Source: Polytrichum commune | Lineage: Eukaryota; Streptophyta; Polytrichopsida; Polytrichales; Polytrichaceae | Length of the DNA stretch: 64,000 bases | Direction: 5' to 3' | Assembly: GCA_950295325.1 (NCBI GenBank) | Contig: OX485809.1 | Location: 33,790,001 to 33,854,000 of the forward strand | Shown: one piece after another, positions 9,626 to 21,153 of the stretch | Numbering within the stretch: position 1 is the stretch's first letter | How the letters are laid out: every line of letters begins with the position of its first letter | Program-made: the position numbers and the translations under genes | The notes under the pieces: generated by a model | What the model was told of the DNA's origin: nothing | Database searches by the model: none | Seen by the model: the letters and a program-made list of their open reading frames with translations, nothing else

Positions 9626-12600
9626 ATTCACACCCAAAACCCCCTGAGGAGCAAGCACTTGAGCTTATGAGAGTCGGTCTAACATATTCAAAAACTTCTT
9701 CCAGTTCTTTAAGATTTGTGAGCCACACAACATCAAAATACTGGTAACTGGTCTACAAAGTTCACAAACCACACCCATTTGATTTATTGTAGGTACGTAT
9801 ATGTGGTATGTAGTGAGTTGTAGAGCATTAAATTGCCCATTTAGATGGTACTGTACATCTTAAATTGGATTTGGTGGATATTAACATCACAAGATGTTAC
9901 ACTGCAAGTACATTCAGCTCCCTTTTCATATTTATATTACTTTCAAACACATGGTAGCTAGTCGTACCACGATGTTGGCTTTGAAACGCATATTTAATCC
10001 CTCTAATCTACTTGGCTTTATGGTTGCAAATAGGCTAAGTTATTCCCTTTATCCTGTGCACTTGAAGTTAAAGGATATAACACTATGTATATGTTAGACC
10101 ACTATCACTACATTCGGTAATTGGAGACTTTTTCATGATTTTGAGACTATTTGAGGACGTGGTTTTCAAATAAATAAAAAAGAAAAGCAAAAAAATCAAC
10201 TCAATGTGACTTAATAAAGCGATTTGCATGGGTGGCACTAACCAATTTGGCACAAATACATGTCATCACAATAAGAACTTGAACCAGATTTTAAACCATT
10301 TGCATTTATTTTGAGACTTTCCAAAGTTTATGATTAACAAATATAGTGATCACAATAATGTTGGTTACAAGCATTGTTTTTAATCCGGCTATGTGCCGGT
10401 GACTTGCGATTCTAAAAATAGAAAAAATAGAATATTTTGTGGTTATTCCATGGATTTGTGTGGATGGAAAAGCTAGAACCATCCCTAAATTTCATTAAAA
10501 TTTGGATGAGATCGTCAACTTTTGGATGAATGTGTATATATTCGCATGAAAATTGGTATAATCAATTATCCATGTGTGACTACCTCACTCCAATCATTGT
10601 AGCCAATGCTCCTCTCCCTGGAACTTGAAACACAAATCATTGGTTACAAGTGCTAAAGTAGACGATCCTATAGCGGTTACTTCCAACAAATTTGACACAT
10701 GTAAAAATTCTCTTATAAATATTACATGAGCACAATAGCAAACTCAAACAAGGACCGTAAGTGTTGAACGTACAATTGGTGCAACCAAAATGGGATATCT
10801 TTTTCGAGACTTTTTCTAAGTGTTACTAATACTAGATTTTCTTGAGGAGTTTCCTATCAAATACATACGCCTTGAGCTTGAATATGTACACATGCATTAG
10901 AAACCACTTGAGACTAGTGTGTGTGATCAAGGCATGTCTACCTTAAAGTGTCAATCATTGCATACTCTACCTCTTTGCAAAAAGTGACAAAAGGAGAATC
11001 CCGAATCCATGAGAACATGAGTTCATAAAGGAGGTGCCAAAACGGCAATAAAAGGGCCGCAAGTGAGGCTTGACCGATGGCCGGGAGATGAATCTGGACC
11101 ATGAGAAATCCACCTGGGAAAAACCTGGCAGTGAGCTGCTATAAACTTACTGACTCTCTATAAGGCAGGGCTGTTAGTCCATCAGCTTGCTCTTTAGTAG
11201 TCACACGAGCCGCGTAGACGAGCCACGAGCATATAACAAAAACCTTTCCTCTGACATTCTCCCACAGCAGCTTCAATTCTCGCCAATCTCTCTCTTTACA
11301 AACTTTCACTGAGGCCGTCATTAATGCTATCCGTAGCCGATTCCAGTCGGTTTTTGCTTTACAGCGAGTGTGTAGACTAGATATCACAGGGGCTATCACA
11401 ACAACATGATGAGCCATGATGAGGACTCGAATTGGGTCAATTTTGTCACTGTAAATAATCATCAGTGGTGCTAAGCTGCGTCACAATAACACATAAGCAG
11501 ACACACGCCTTGATTGGGTATGGACAGGTTTAGATGATTTTTTCATCGTCGATGGCTATGAGTGAGCTTCCAAATTGGATGCCTGCCCCCTCACCTAGAA
11601 CAAGGATATTGCAATCTACAGCCTGAGTCAGAGAAGCCACTTGGAACAGAAAAAATTCCGACAGTTCAGATTGGGGGAGGGAGGGAGTTATCGCATACAG
11701 CCATAACTCTCATCCATCCAACATAAACCTTAACCCCTATAGGTTTGTTGCCGATTCATCCCAAATGAATCAGACTAGACTAATTCAGGGTCCTTGATTC
11801 TGATTCCCATGTCGAATCACCTAAAACTAATTGGCCTCTGGGCTGCATACTGTTTCAGGGCGTTTATGTAGGATGAATGAGAGGTACGCTTGTGTGCGAT
11901 AATTCCCTCTTTCTTGAAATTGCTGTCAAAGTTTCTTACAATCCCGATGCTCAATTAAGAGTTACACAGAGAACTTGAGTATGCTCCATTTGTTATATTC
12001 CTCAAAGCACTTCCTGTCACTTACGAAAGAGGAGGTAGGTACAGAATAGTTAATCCTAACCAAGCCATCTGTCATGCTCTACGTTAGCATGCGGAGCAGA
12101 CACAAGATTAATTCTTCAGCATGACAACATGCCATGAAGTATTGTTTGAAAGTTCATGCCATAAAATAGCATGTGCAAGATAACGCTGAACTTACAGATT
12201 ATAGATCTCAGGAAGATTCATATGCAGAAATCAGTATACAATAACCTACTAGAGGCCAGGATGCTGTTTGTTGTGAGTTGAAGCTCAGGTTCAAAATGTT
12301 GCTGTATCCTTGAATCAGGAAGTAGATTGTAACCAACAACTCCAATTTGATAATTTCTGAGGCCTTTGACAAAGACATTGATTGTCAGTAAACATGAGTG
12401 TACAGAGCCAATTGGATATTACAAGCTTCTTGCAAAAAAAATCACAATGTTGTACAAACGAGAGGTGCAGCATCCAAGAAAGAGTGCGAGGGCACCAGTA
12501 GGAATGCACCATTAGAACCTTTCCATCCCGTCAGAATCCAAGGAACTCAAATTCAGTCTTACAGAAGGGATGGAAGGCATCTTATCATAGGACATTGATA

Positions 12601-15600
12601 CAAGCCAAGGCTATGCACTGCTAACAACACCAAATAACTCAAACCAAGTGAACAGAAGGATTGAAAAGTCGTGGGACCTTGCAGTACTGGTTTCCAAACT
12701 TTCAGAGAAGTACTGAAGGGTATGTATTGTCAATCCCTGCACAACAGAGCGATTAGACAAGTTGTCCTGACATTGATAGAAGCATTTGAGACAGTGAGGG
12801 TTGCTAGAGGTTATAACATAATATTCATCTGGATCTCATATCTAAATAACAGTGTAACTGTTGCCACCTAAACCTTCTGCCAGCTGTGAAGGAGGATACA
12901 AATTCAACTCCCAAACTCCTGGCTTGATTTTATTTCACGTACTACAAGAGAGTCAAACTGCCCCAATCTCGTCCGCTCCAGTCAAAGTTTTGCAGGAAAC
13001 TGGGGGACAATCAAAATACTGATGACGTAGCTGCAAGATTGGCTTACGAATGAGCAAGATCTATCCCGGAATTGCTCCTATTTGGTGCACAGAGTGAACT
13101 TGTACAACATTTGCTGGTATGATGAAAGGCGAGAAGTCAAGAGACCAAATCACAATGCCCCAAGAAAAACAAAAAACAAAAATAAACAAGACCTGGAGCT
13201 TCTCATGCAGTAATGAACTTAGGATTGAAAAATACTTCTTATACTCCTCAAGATCTGGAGCTTAATATGTAAAAACCATACAAATGCACCAAGAAAATAA
13301 CACATGGAGGATTTGACCGCAACTTACTAAGTTTCTATACTTGAAATCTGGAGCTTTATATATATGATGCGAAACTATGTAGATGCAAACCAACATGGGG
13401 CTCAACCGTCAACATAATAAAAAATTGACCACCTATGAAATGAAATTGATTTTAGAGCCAGGAAACCTCTAGGTTCATGGTTGTATCATCTCAAATAAGT
13501 ATTTGCAAGGATGGTCCATAATGGAGCGATTGCTTTGGCATGGAGGAATAAAAACTATCATATCACTAACTCATGCAACATCCAACATCCAAAATAGCAA
13601 CATTGGAGTGCTTTTAGAAATGTCTTCACACGAGCTTAATGCTCAAGAAAAGAATTAGAGTATCCTTGATAATCATAATTGAAAAATAAAAAATCCAATG
13701 TTTTGTTTTTCAATCTCAATTTTTTTGGAATGATACAATCACCGAGTCGGTGTCCAGTGCAAGCCATCACTAGTTACATAACATAGGCATACAACCTCAT
13801 AGCACATTGAACATACTCCTGCCAAGATATTAATAAGCACACTTGACTACCAAGTGTCATGAGTGACACTAATGGTGAAAGTATTGATCATTAGTGTAAC
13901 ATAGCATATGGATCAAAATAGGATAAGTGGACACTATTACGCATGTGACACTGAACACCATGAACAATGTGGACTAACTCATGATCTTTGACCCTAACTC
14001 AAAGGTTAATTTCTAAAAAAACTACAATCCCCAAGCTCCACTAATAATAAGCATTTTCACCTTCCACTCACCCTCCCCAGCGGTAAGTGTTCTGAACAGT
14101 CACCCCACAATGGTCCTATAGTCCACAAATCCAATCCAATTTCAAGAATCTGCATGGTAGTGCACAGCACACAAGGATCGTGCAGACATTCATGAAATGG
14201 TTCCTGCCTTCAACACTCCACCCTGAAAACTGCTGAAGAACTTGCTAAGCCAATGACACCACAAAGCCCAAAAAACCCACATAAATGGTACAATTGTAGT
14301 GAACAAAAGATCATGCAAATCTCAGAGGCCATCTCCTCGATAAGGTCAAACAAAGTGGTGACCCATCAGACAATCTGAACTCGGTTGAGACTGAAGGGAA
14401 CACTCTAATCAACTCAACATAAACTCCCTTAGCCTGCAAACACACTTGCATTGAGGAGCAAGTGACACAACACTCGATTAGCTAATGACAATGTGCAGCC
14501 TGGAAAGGCCATCCACTGAATTTTGGTAATCAATTACAGTATTCCCAACTGCAGGTAATTTCGGGGATACTGTCAATGACTGCCAAATAGGGGTACATTT
14601 GCTAGCCTCTTTGCACAATGGCTCTCCCAGCATTCGAGAGGCATAGTAGTGACCAGTACCTGTCCGCAAATAGCCTCCTGTTGATTTTTAGATTCACAGA
14701 TGAGGATATGCACCCAAGCGTTGGTCCAGAGCACAAGAATTATGTCAAGAGTAGGAAGAAGTGGCAGGGAACAGTACATCCTTCATCCTACAACAAAAAT
14801 CCATTGCAAATAGTACCAAAAACCTTGAATGTGTATATCTGGGGCTTGGGGAACGAAAGCACGCAGGCACAGAAATGTGTATAGGAATGCCATCGGCATG
14901 AACAGAAATGCAATCCCAATTGCTAGACAATACACAAATGTACAGCCAGACTGGTAAAGGTTTATTCTGGCTCAATACCAACATTGTCTTCATAGTATCC
15001 CACATCAGGAGGGGCATACTGTGGTAGCAACACATCATATAATGTAACCCCGCCTAATGCTACTGCCTCTCCATCCAAAATTTATCTACTTCTACAAAAA
15101 TAGTTGTGGACCCAAAAGTGGTCCACTAAATCCTCAGCCTCGTTACAGGATGAGCAATACGTCTACAGCATAGTTGTCACAAATAATGTGATAATCTGTA
15201 TACTCAACATCTCCGACTCGGTCTAGTATAACAAAGACCTTGCTAATCGAGCAGATCAAAAACCCCATAGGCGGGCAAATCAACGCAGCTCCAACGCGTG
15301 CGTCAACACAATAGCAGCTCCAAAACTTTGATGGCACCATAAACTTTATAGAATCCTCTATCGCTTTCCCTCCCCCATTAAAATCACACCGGGAGAGTGG
15401 TCGATCAACAACTAATGTACCTCACATCCCCATTTCGAGGACATCTTCGCAGAGTGCCGCTGAGCAAGCCGTGTAATCAACTTGCACACGTAGAAGAGGC
15501 AAAAACAAAGGAACAGAAACAAAATCACCAGAAAAAATGGTGAAGGCACAACGATATCGACATCCGCTCCATTACCTCGAAAGCGGTGAACCTCGCCGCA

Positions 15601-15606
15601 CATAGA
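9626..15606. other. Gene-poor, low-repeat spacer downstream of the CRF gene
   Basis: No coding region is convincing on either strand and almost none of the dispersed families seen elsewhere occur here. The part adjoining 15606 should hold the 3' untranslated region of the minus-strand CRF gene. TTTATT at 14961-14966 reads AATAAA on the minus strand, about 640 nt past the stop, and is a candidate polyadenylation signal (inference only). Frames such as 11139-11462 and 14745-15038 on the minus strand have no recognisable domain. Confidence 0.45.
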
Positions 15607-17271
15607 TTACGACACGCTAATGTTGGAAATATTGAACCAGTCCATGTTATCCGTCTCCGGGTCGAATCCAAGGTCGCCAATATCATCGTCGCCCAAGAAA
15701 TCAAAACTGGCTGCCAGTTCCATCAAAGAGTCTTCGTTGTCATCACAAGCAGGGGAGAAGTCGAACAGCATATCATTGTCGAAAAATGTTTCCCCCAAAT
15801 CACAGTCTTGCAATTCTTTGAAAGGTATGTCATCAGGCAATTCTTGCAGTGCGTCGGACTCCGAGTCAGACGACATCTCCTGTTCTTCATCAGCTGCGCT
15901 CCTGAACACAAACTGAGTACCCTCAGTAACCTCGGGCGTAGCGCATGCCGGGCTGCCATCGCTGTTGTCGACATCGTGCTCACCTTCAACCGAAAACTTT
16001 GCTTCGCTGGATGACATACAAAGCGGAACAGAGGTGGTGGTTATCCTTGAGGAAGGCGACACCTCTGCAGATGGACAGCCATCGAGCACTGACGAAGGGG
16101 AACCCATGAAGAAAGCACAATCATCATCGGGAGAGACGAGATTCCCGTACGTCTCCTTGTCGCTCAACAAATTGGAATCCTCTCCAACATCCAACACACT
16201 CGTCGGTGAGCTTTCACCATCATCACGTTCGGAAGACACGCAACTATCATCCTCTGCCTCTACCTCTACCTCGGGGTTGAGAACTTCCACTTCCACAGCA
16301 CACAATGGCTTCTGAGTGAGTCTTGGAGCGACTTCGGCTGCCTTTGTATCGGCCTCTTTCTTCACTCTGGCGACCCCCACCGAGATGTCCACATTAGCTT
16401 TCTTATTGGCATTTGCAAGCGTGGCGGTAGTGGTGCTTGCGCTCACACCCAAATGATCCAGATTCTCGAGGCCGGAGAAATTTGTATGAGCCTGAGGGCC
16501 TCTTATCTCTCTCGCTGCCTTATCATAGGCTTGCGCTGCTTCCTCAGCTGTGTCATAAGTTCCCAGCCACAGACGGACGCCCTTGGAAGGATCGCGAATC
16601 TCGGCCGCCCACTTTCCCCATGGCCGCTGCCTCACTCCCCTGTATTTCAGAGTCTTCCCATCACTCTCCACCGATTTCACGGCCTTGAGCGTCGAGGGAG
16701 GTTTGGTGGCAGACATTGCGGGCTTTTGAACGACACTTGTGCTATTCCTAAGCGTGCAAGGCTCATCCAGAATCCGCTTGGCTACTTTGGGAATCTTCTT
16801 CTCCGGCACTTTAACCACTGTCTTGGATTGCCAGGAGCTTTTGTAGAATTTCGGGGGCTTGGAAACGACCACGCTATCTATTGGGCTGGCGTAGTTAAGG
16901 GAACATTGCATTGTTTGGGCTTTGAACACACTGTGGTAGCTGGGAATTTCAGGTTCATCGTCAGTGTCGGAGGAGGAAACCACAACTTCCTCCTCTTCTT
17001 CCTCCTCTTCCTCTATTTGGATGTCGTGCACAAGCCTCCGGTGAGAGCTCCGGAACAGATTGCTCTTGCGGAAGGAGCCCTCCTCATCGCTTGACGAGTC
17101 CGTCGCATCTGGGTCAGTGCAAATCACACGGACTCTTTTTGGGCAGACTTGGTGTTTGGCATCCCCTTCATCTTCAGATGAAGACAGACTCTCCCGCTTT
17201 AGCGACTTCTTTGAAAACTTGGCCTGCGTCTTGGGTGTACAGGCCTTATGGAAGGTTTGAGGGCCTGGCAT
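15607..17271 (-). CDS. CRF: AP2/ERF transcription factor, cytokinin response factor (CRF) type
   Basis: A single-exon 554-residue protein. Residues 44-64 ([20 protein letters not shown]) are the CRF/TEH domain, which mediates CRF-CRF and phosphotransfer-protein contacts in cytokinin signalling. One AP2 DNA-binding domain spans about 209-265, with [19 protein letters not shown] and [18 protein letters not shown]. Ala in WAAEI and Asp in IRDP mark the ERF class, expected to bind GCC-box-like sites in the nucleus. A run of nine Glu lies at 87-95. SP-x-SVL motifs, a conserved CRF feature proposed as a MAP-kinase site, occur at 355-360 and 391-396. The C-terminal third, especially 460-545, is very acidic and could activate transcription. 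CRFs are usually about 300-400 residues, so this one is long, mostly through linkers. The start ATG precedes a plausible N-terminus and no upstream in-frame domain is missing. The specific CRF number cannot be assigned. Confidence 0.95.
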   Translation of the reverse strand: MPGPQTFHKACTPKTQAKFSKKSLKRESLSSSEDEGDAKHQVCPKRVRVICTDPDATDSSSDEEGSFRKSNLFRSSHRRLVHDIQIEEEEEEEEEVVVSSSDTDDEPEIPSYHSVFKAQTMQCSLNYASPIDSVVVSKPPKFYKSSWQSKTVVKVPEKKIPKVAKRILDEPCTLRNSTSVVQKPAMSATKPPSTLKAVKSVESDGKTLKYRGVRQRPWGKWAAEIRDPSKGVRLWLGTYDTAEEAAQAYDKAAREIRGPQAHTNFSGLENLDHLGVSASTTTATLANANKKANVDISVGVARVKKEADTKAAEVAPRLTQKPLCAVEVEVLNPEVEVEAEDDSCVSSERDDGESSPTSVLDVGEDSNLLSDKETYGNLVSPDDDCAFFMGSPSSVLDGCPSAEVSPSSRITTTSVPLCMSSSEAKFSVEGEHDVDNSDGSPACATPEVTEGTQFVFRSAADEEQEMSSDSESDALQELPDDIPFKELQDCDLGETFFDNDMLFDFSPACDDNEDSLMELAASFDFLGDDDIGDLGFDPETDNMDWFNISNISVS

Positions 17272-17639
17272 CTTGTCGGAACGTCTGATTCCACGTGAAC
17301 CCCGTTATACAAGACCGCGATGTTACAAATCGAAAGCTGCGGATGCAGCCCTGTGTCACGGTTGGGAAGAGTAAAAACATGAAGATAGTTTGGAATGACC
17401 GGGGGTGCCGGAGTTTCTACCTATAACATCAAAAACACAAAACCACACCGTCAGCATAACGATAAACATACCGAAAAATAGCGATTGGTTACAGGTCCAC
17501 ATGTGCGACATAAGACTTCTTGGCAAAAGTGCGACATTTGGTGTACAGTCGATGAGAAGACTGCCAGAAGGTTGGCCATATATGCCGGAGAAGTCTTTCT
17601 TCTCGAAAAGGTCGAAGGCGCAGCCCAGCGCGAAAATGC
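17272..17639 (-). promoter_or_regulatory. Immediate upstream region of the CRF gene
   Basis: This is the expected 5' untranslated and proximal promoter region. On the minus strand a T-rich stretch ending TTTTTGATGTTATAG (boundary near 17421) looks like a splice acceptor, so a 5'-leader intron is possible. I could not choose a donor with confidence. No clear TATA box is assignable. Transcript data would decide this. Confidence 0.4.
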
Positions 17640-18130
17640 AAGGCCTTAAACAAACTGGCAACCAAACCCAGCCACAAGAGGCTGTTACTTGCTAACAAAG
17701 TGAAACCAGGTCAGGATGCAGAAAGCTTGTAATCATCAGAAGCTTAAGGACAGGAAACGAGTGGGAAGCAGAAAACCTCCGCCAAAACTCGGCAAAGCGA
17801 AGCAGTGGGGATTGATAAGACTAAGGCGATAGTTTTTATTTTTCCTCACTTGGTATGTGAATCGCAAATTGCGAAAGCCAAGAAGCATACGACTACTGAT
17901 TGCGGTTAAGAGAGAGAAAAGAGAGAAGCTGAGCCAGAAGCCAATGTGAAGACCGAAGGTCAAGACCAGGTACATGGACTACTAATGCGGTGGGTGGGGG
18001 AAGAAATCCAGAAACTCAAAACTCTCTTATCTCTATTCTCTCTTGCCTCCTACGCTTCCTTGGGAACCAGTTACGAATCTCCCACCCACCACAAGTCATT
18101 CGAGGGAGGAAAGGAAAATAGAGCACAAGA
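17640..18130. repeat. CRF upstream duplication, copy A
   Basis: It is a diverged direct copy of 19050-19690, offset by about 1.46 kb. Shared blocks in the same order are AACCCAGCCACAAGA, GAAGCAGTGGGGAT, CGCAAATTGC, AAGAAGCAT with CTGATTGCGGTTAAG, and TGGGTGGGG followed by GAAATC. No coding frame is conserved between the copies, so this is duplicated non-coding DNA, probably promoter or leader of the minus-strand CRF gene. Confidence 0.75.
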
Positions 18131-18520
18131 GAGGGGACGAAACAGAAGGGGCGTTACTGGGACACAGGGACGCGGGTCCGGCTGCGTTGGGTGCGGCTGG
18201 CTGTCTGCACGACATGATATGAAACTTCTCTACTTAGCATTTCTATTAAGACGAGTCTCGAGGATGTTTATTTTTCTAACTTTGCGAAGGGGGAGGTTCA
18301 AGCCCCCTGCATCCACTACCACATCACTTCGAACCTCCGTGGTCAATACCCTACACCACAAATAATGGCACAAAGGATATGTTCCTGTTTTCCTCCTGGA
18401 TACTGCTGATTACTGACGCTTAACCTACGAGTTTCAAATTCTCATAAAATCTGCATAGAGCAGGTCGACCTTCTTGACCCAACGCAGTTGCATTTAAAGG
18501 CTACACTGTGCATCCTGAGA

Positions 18521-18817
18521 AGCTCATCTGTAGAATAGAACCTCCACAGGTCCAAGAGCTGACCAAAATCAATATTGCTTTGTATCCACACTGCATATTT
18601 CAAATAAATAAGTCCTGCACGTTCCTTAAACGAGGGAGGGATCGATACCATTCGTAAGTGCGCTTCAAGGAGAAATAAGAAGCTCCTCTACAAATAGGAA
18701 CCCCACAGATTTTAATGCCCGACAGGAATCAGTATTGCTGAGTATCCTCAACTGGATATTCCAAAACTTTAAAAGACCTTGCGAATTTCTGGTACCATTC
18801 GTTACTGCGCTTCAGGA
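18521..18817. repeat. Two-unit diverged tandem repeat of about 160 bp
   Basis: Unit one (about 18521-18671) and unit two (about 18681-18817) share AGCTCATCTGTAGAATAG / AGCTCCTCTACAAATAGG at the start, AATATTGCT / AGTATTGCT in the middle, and TACCATTCGTAAGTGCGCTT / TACCATTCGTTACTGCGCTT at the end. It lies between the two larger CRF upstream copies. Confidence 0.75.
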
Positions 18818-19049
18818 GTAACTAGATAGAGAAAAGGAGCGCAGGGAAAAAAACCAACTTCCGTGGCATTGTAGGGCATTATCTCCCACGGCAGCATCCT
18901 TTTTTATCCATTCTATAGTCCGCAATTCCACAAACCTACAGCAGACGTGACAATCTATCCACAGACGCTCTTCCCGCAAAAACCCAAGAAATAAGAGCAG
19001 AGATAGCCCATGGCTAGGATGGAACTTGCTAATCCAGGCAAACAAATTC

Positions 19050-19690
19050 TTTAGCTTCTAACAAACCGACAAACCCAGCCACAAGAAACTGTTAATCCCC
19101 AATGCATGTGGCAGGTTCTCACCTGCGAAGGTTGAAGCGCAGCACAACGAACCCGAAATCAGTCCTCCGGTTCAGGAAGCAGAGACCTGTTGTAGTCAAG
19201 AAAAGAGAAAGAGAAGAAACTTGTAGGAGAGGAAAAGGGAGAGAAGAAAGACACCACCACACCTGTAAAAAGGTGAAGCAGTGAGGATAGATAAAGAGCA
19301 GGACAAGAGTTTTAGTTCGCAAATTGCTAGAGGGCAAGAAGCATGCGACTGCGACTGCTGATTGCGGTTAAGAAACAAACAAGGAAAGAAATAGAAGAGA
19401 AGGACTCCAGTGAGTGATGTGAGCCCAGAAAAGTGGGAGAAAGAAAGGCTCGGACCAAAGTACAAGAAACTTCTACTACCACCCACTGCGATGGGTGGGG
19501 TGGGTGACGGGGAGAAATCTCCAGATGGCCACCAACCCAGAAACCCAAAGCTGAAACCCCTCCAACCCAGAAAGAAACCTACAAAACCCCTCTTATGTCT
19601 CGTCTCTCTCTCTCTCTGTGTGTCTTGCCCTCCTCCGAAGCCAGCTATGAACCTTCCACCCAGCCGCAGCAGAGAGGAACAGGAGGGGCG
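19050..19690. repeat. CRF upstream duplication, copy B
   Basis: This is the distal copy of the duplication described at 17640-18130. It has an extra segment with GAAGCGCAGCACAACG and a CTCTCTCTCTGTGTGTCTT tract at 19603-19625. Homology runs to the CCACCCAGCCGCAGCAG region near 19670, matching CCCACCCACCACAAG near 18090 in copy A. Confidence 0.72.
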
Positions 19691-19980
19691 GACGGCAGAC
19701 GAGAGAAATGTTTTCCTCGACAATGAGCTCTAATCCGTCAATAAAAAGGCCTCCCTGGTGCTACCGCTGCCTCCAACCCCTGCACTAAAGTCGGCAGCTT
19801 GCTCCCCACGCCCTCCCTTGCCACAGAAGGTGGGCTACCAGCCAAGTTGCTAACTTAGCGCCAAGCCTTTTCGGTGGGTCGAGGAAAGGAAAGCAAAGCA
19901 GCCGCCGCAGGACTGCTGATGATCAACTCAACCGAAATCGCTTGAAAAGAATTAACTTTTTGCACATTGCTCCTCCTGAT

Positions 19981-20212
19981 CAATGAACGGGGGGGAGACG
20001 CAACCGCAAGTTACAGATGAACCAGTTGAGTTTGAGAAATAACCGGTTGAAAGTTCAAGACTCCAGGGAAATTACCGATCATTTTAGAGGAATCTATGGA
20101 ATTTACTAAAAAAACAATTAAAAGAACACCGAAAGGATCACAGCATGTAGCCGGTTGGACTTGGAAACACTAGGATCTTGACCGATTATACCCAAAACCC
20201 TCCCGGACATCG
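19981..20212 (+). mobile_element. hAT-type MITE, family of the 725 element
   Basis: The left end is CAATGAACGGGGGGGAGAC; the right end read inward starts CGATGTCCGGGAGGG, agreeing at 11 of 15 positions. Flanks CTCCTGAT (19973-19980) and CTCCTGCT (20213-20220) match at 7 of 8. The interior has the family landmarks AGTTTGAGAAATAACCGGTT and CCGGTTGGACTTGGAAACAC. It sits about 2.7 kb upstream of the CRF start codon. Confidence 0.82.
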
Positions 20213-20835
20213 CTCCTGCTCCTGATCCTTGCAGCACTACTACTCCCCAGCTTGAATGCCCAGCAACACCAGGGGGCTTCCACTGAAGGATTTTGAGTAA
20301 CTTGTTTGTTTTGTGTTTTTTCTTTTTTCTTCTTTTTCCTCCAGTTTTTCCCAATCTTTCCAGGACCTAATTGTTTCCAAGAGTTTAGAAAGCCAAGAAC
20401 GACATCTGAAATTGCCATTTACCGGGTCGAAAGATGAAAGGAATCGAGCATGTTGTGCATGGAGGTACGGTGAACTTATTAGCACGATAGCTCCTCGCAT
20501 CCTTACAGAAGTCGTAAGCAAGGAACATGTCAAAGTCAGCAAAGCGTCACAAACCCAAGCATACGGGGTAAAAGTGTTGTGCACCCACTAAGTTACATGT
20601 AACCATGGGGGAGGATGACAACCCATAGAAGAGGAAAACATAACATTAGGTAGTGAGTCTCGGGATTCTTGAATTTCGTCGGACTTGACCCCTTGAATCG
20701 GGGTCAAATGTCTCGATTTGAATCTAGCGGGACACGATTACAATGAATTTAACTATAAAATTTGAGAAGGGACAAATGTTTTATCGTATTCTCCATGGTA
20801 TATTGAATAGTCGTATTCATCTGAGTCGGAAATTA
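20213..20835. other. Intergenic, no gene seen
   Basis: Short frames on both strands (20118-20591) are low complexity, lysine- or serine-rich, with no domain. Nothing else is supported. Confidence 0.5.
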
Positions 20836-21116
20836 GCGTGGGCCACTCTAATTGTCTAGTCAAGGTGGAAATAACGGGGGGGGGACAGACTTGTTAGGGT
20901 CTTCACTAGGTCTTCCTTCCTTGAGACTTCCAAACAATACTTTACATAAAATCAAAATAACCACCTTGCATCAAAAGCAACATCAAATGAAATCCTTGTT
21001 CACACTAATTTTTTACTTGAGAATTGTCTTGGATTGAAAATTAGTATGGGTTCTAGAGACTTATTATGGCCCACATTGATATGGCTATTTAATGTGGTTG
21101 GTGTGATCCAAAATCC

Positions 21117-21153
<37 letters not shown>

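Noticed and set aside
16453-17094. 213-codon antisense frame over the CRF gene
   Set aside because: A shadow of the real minus-strand gene caused by its codon composition. It has no domain of its own.
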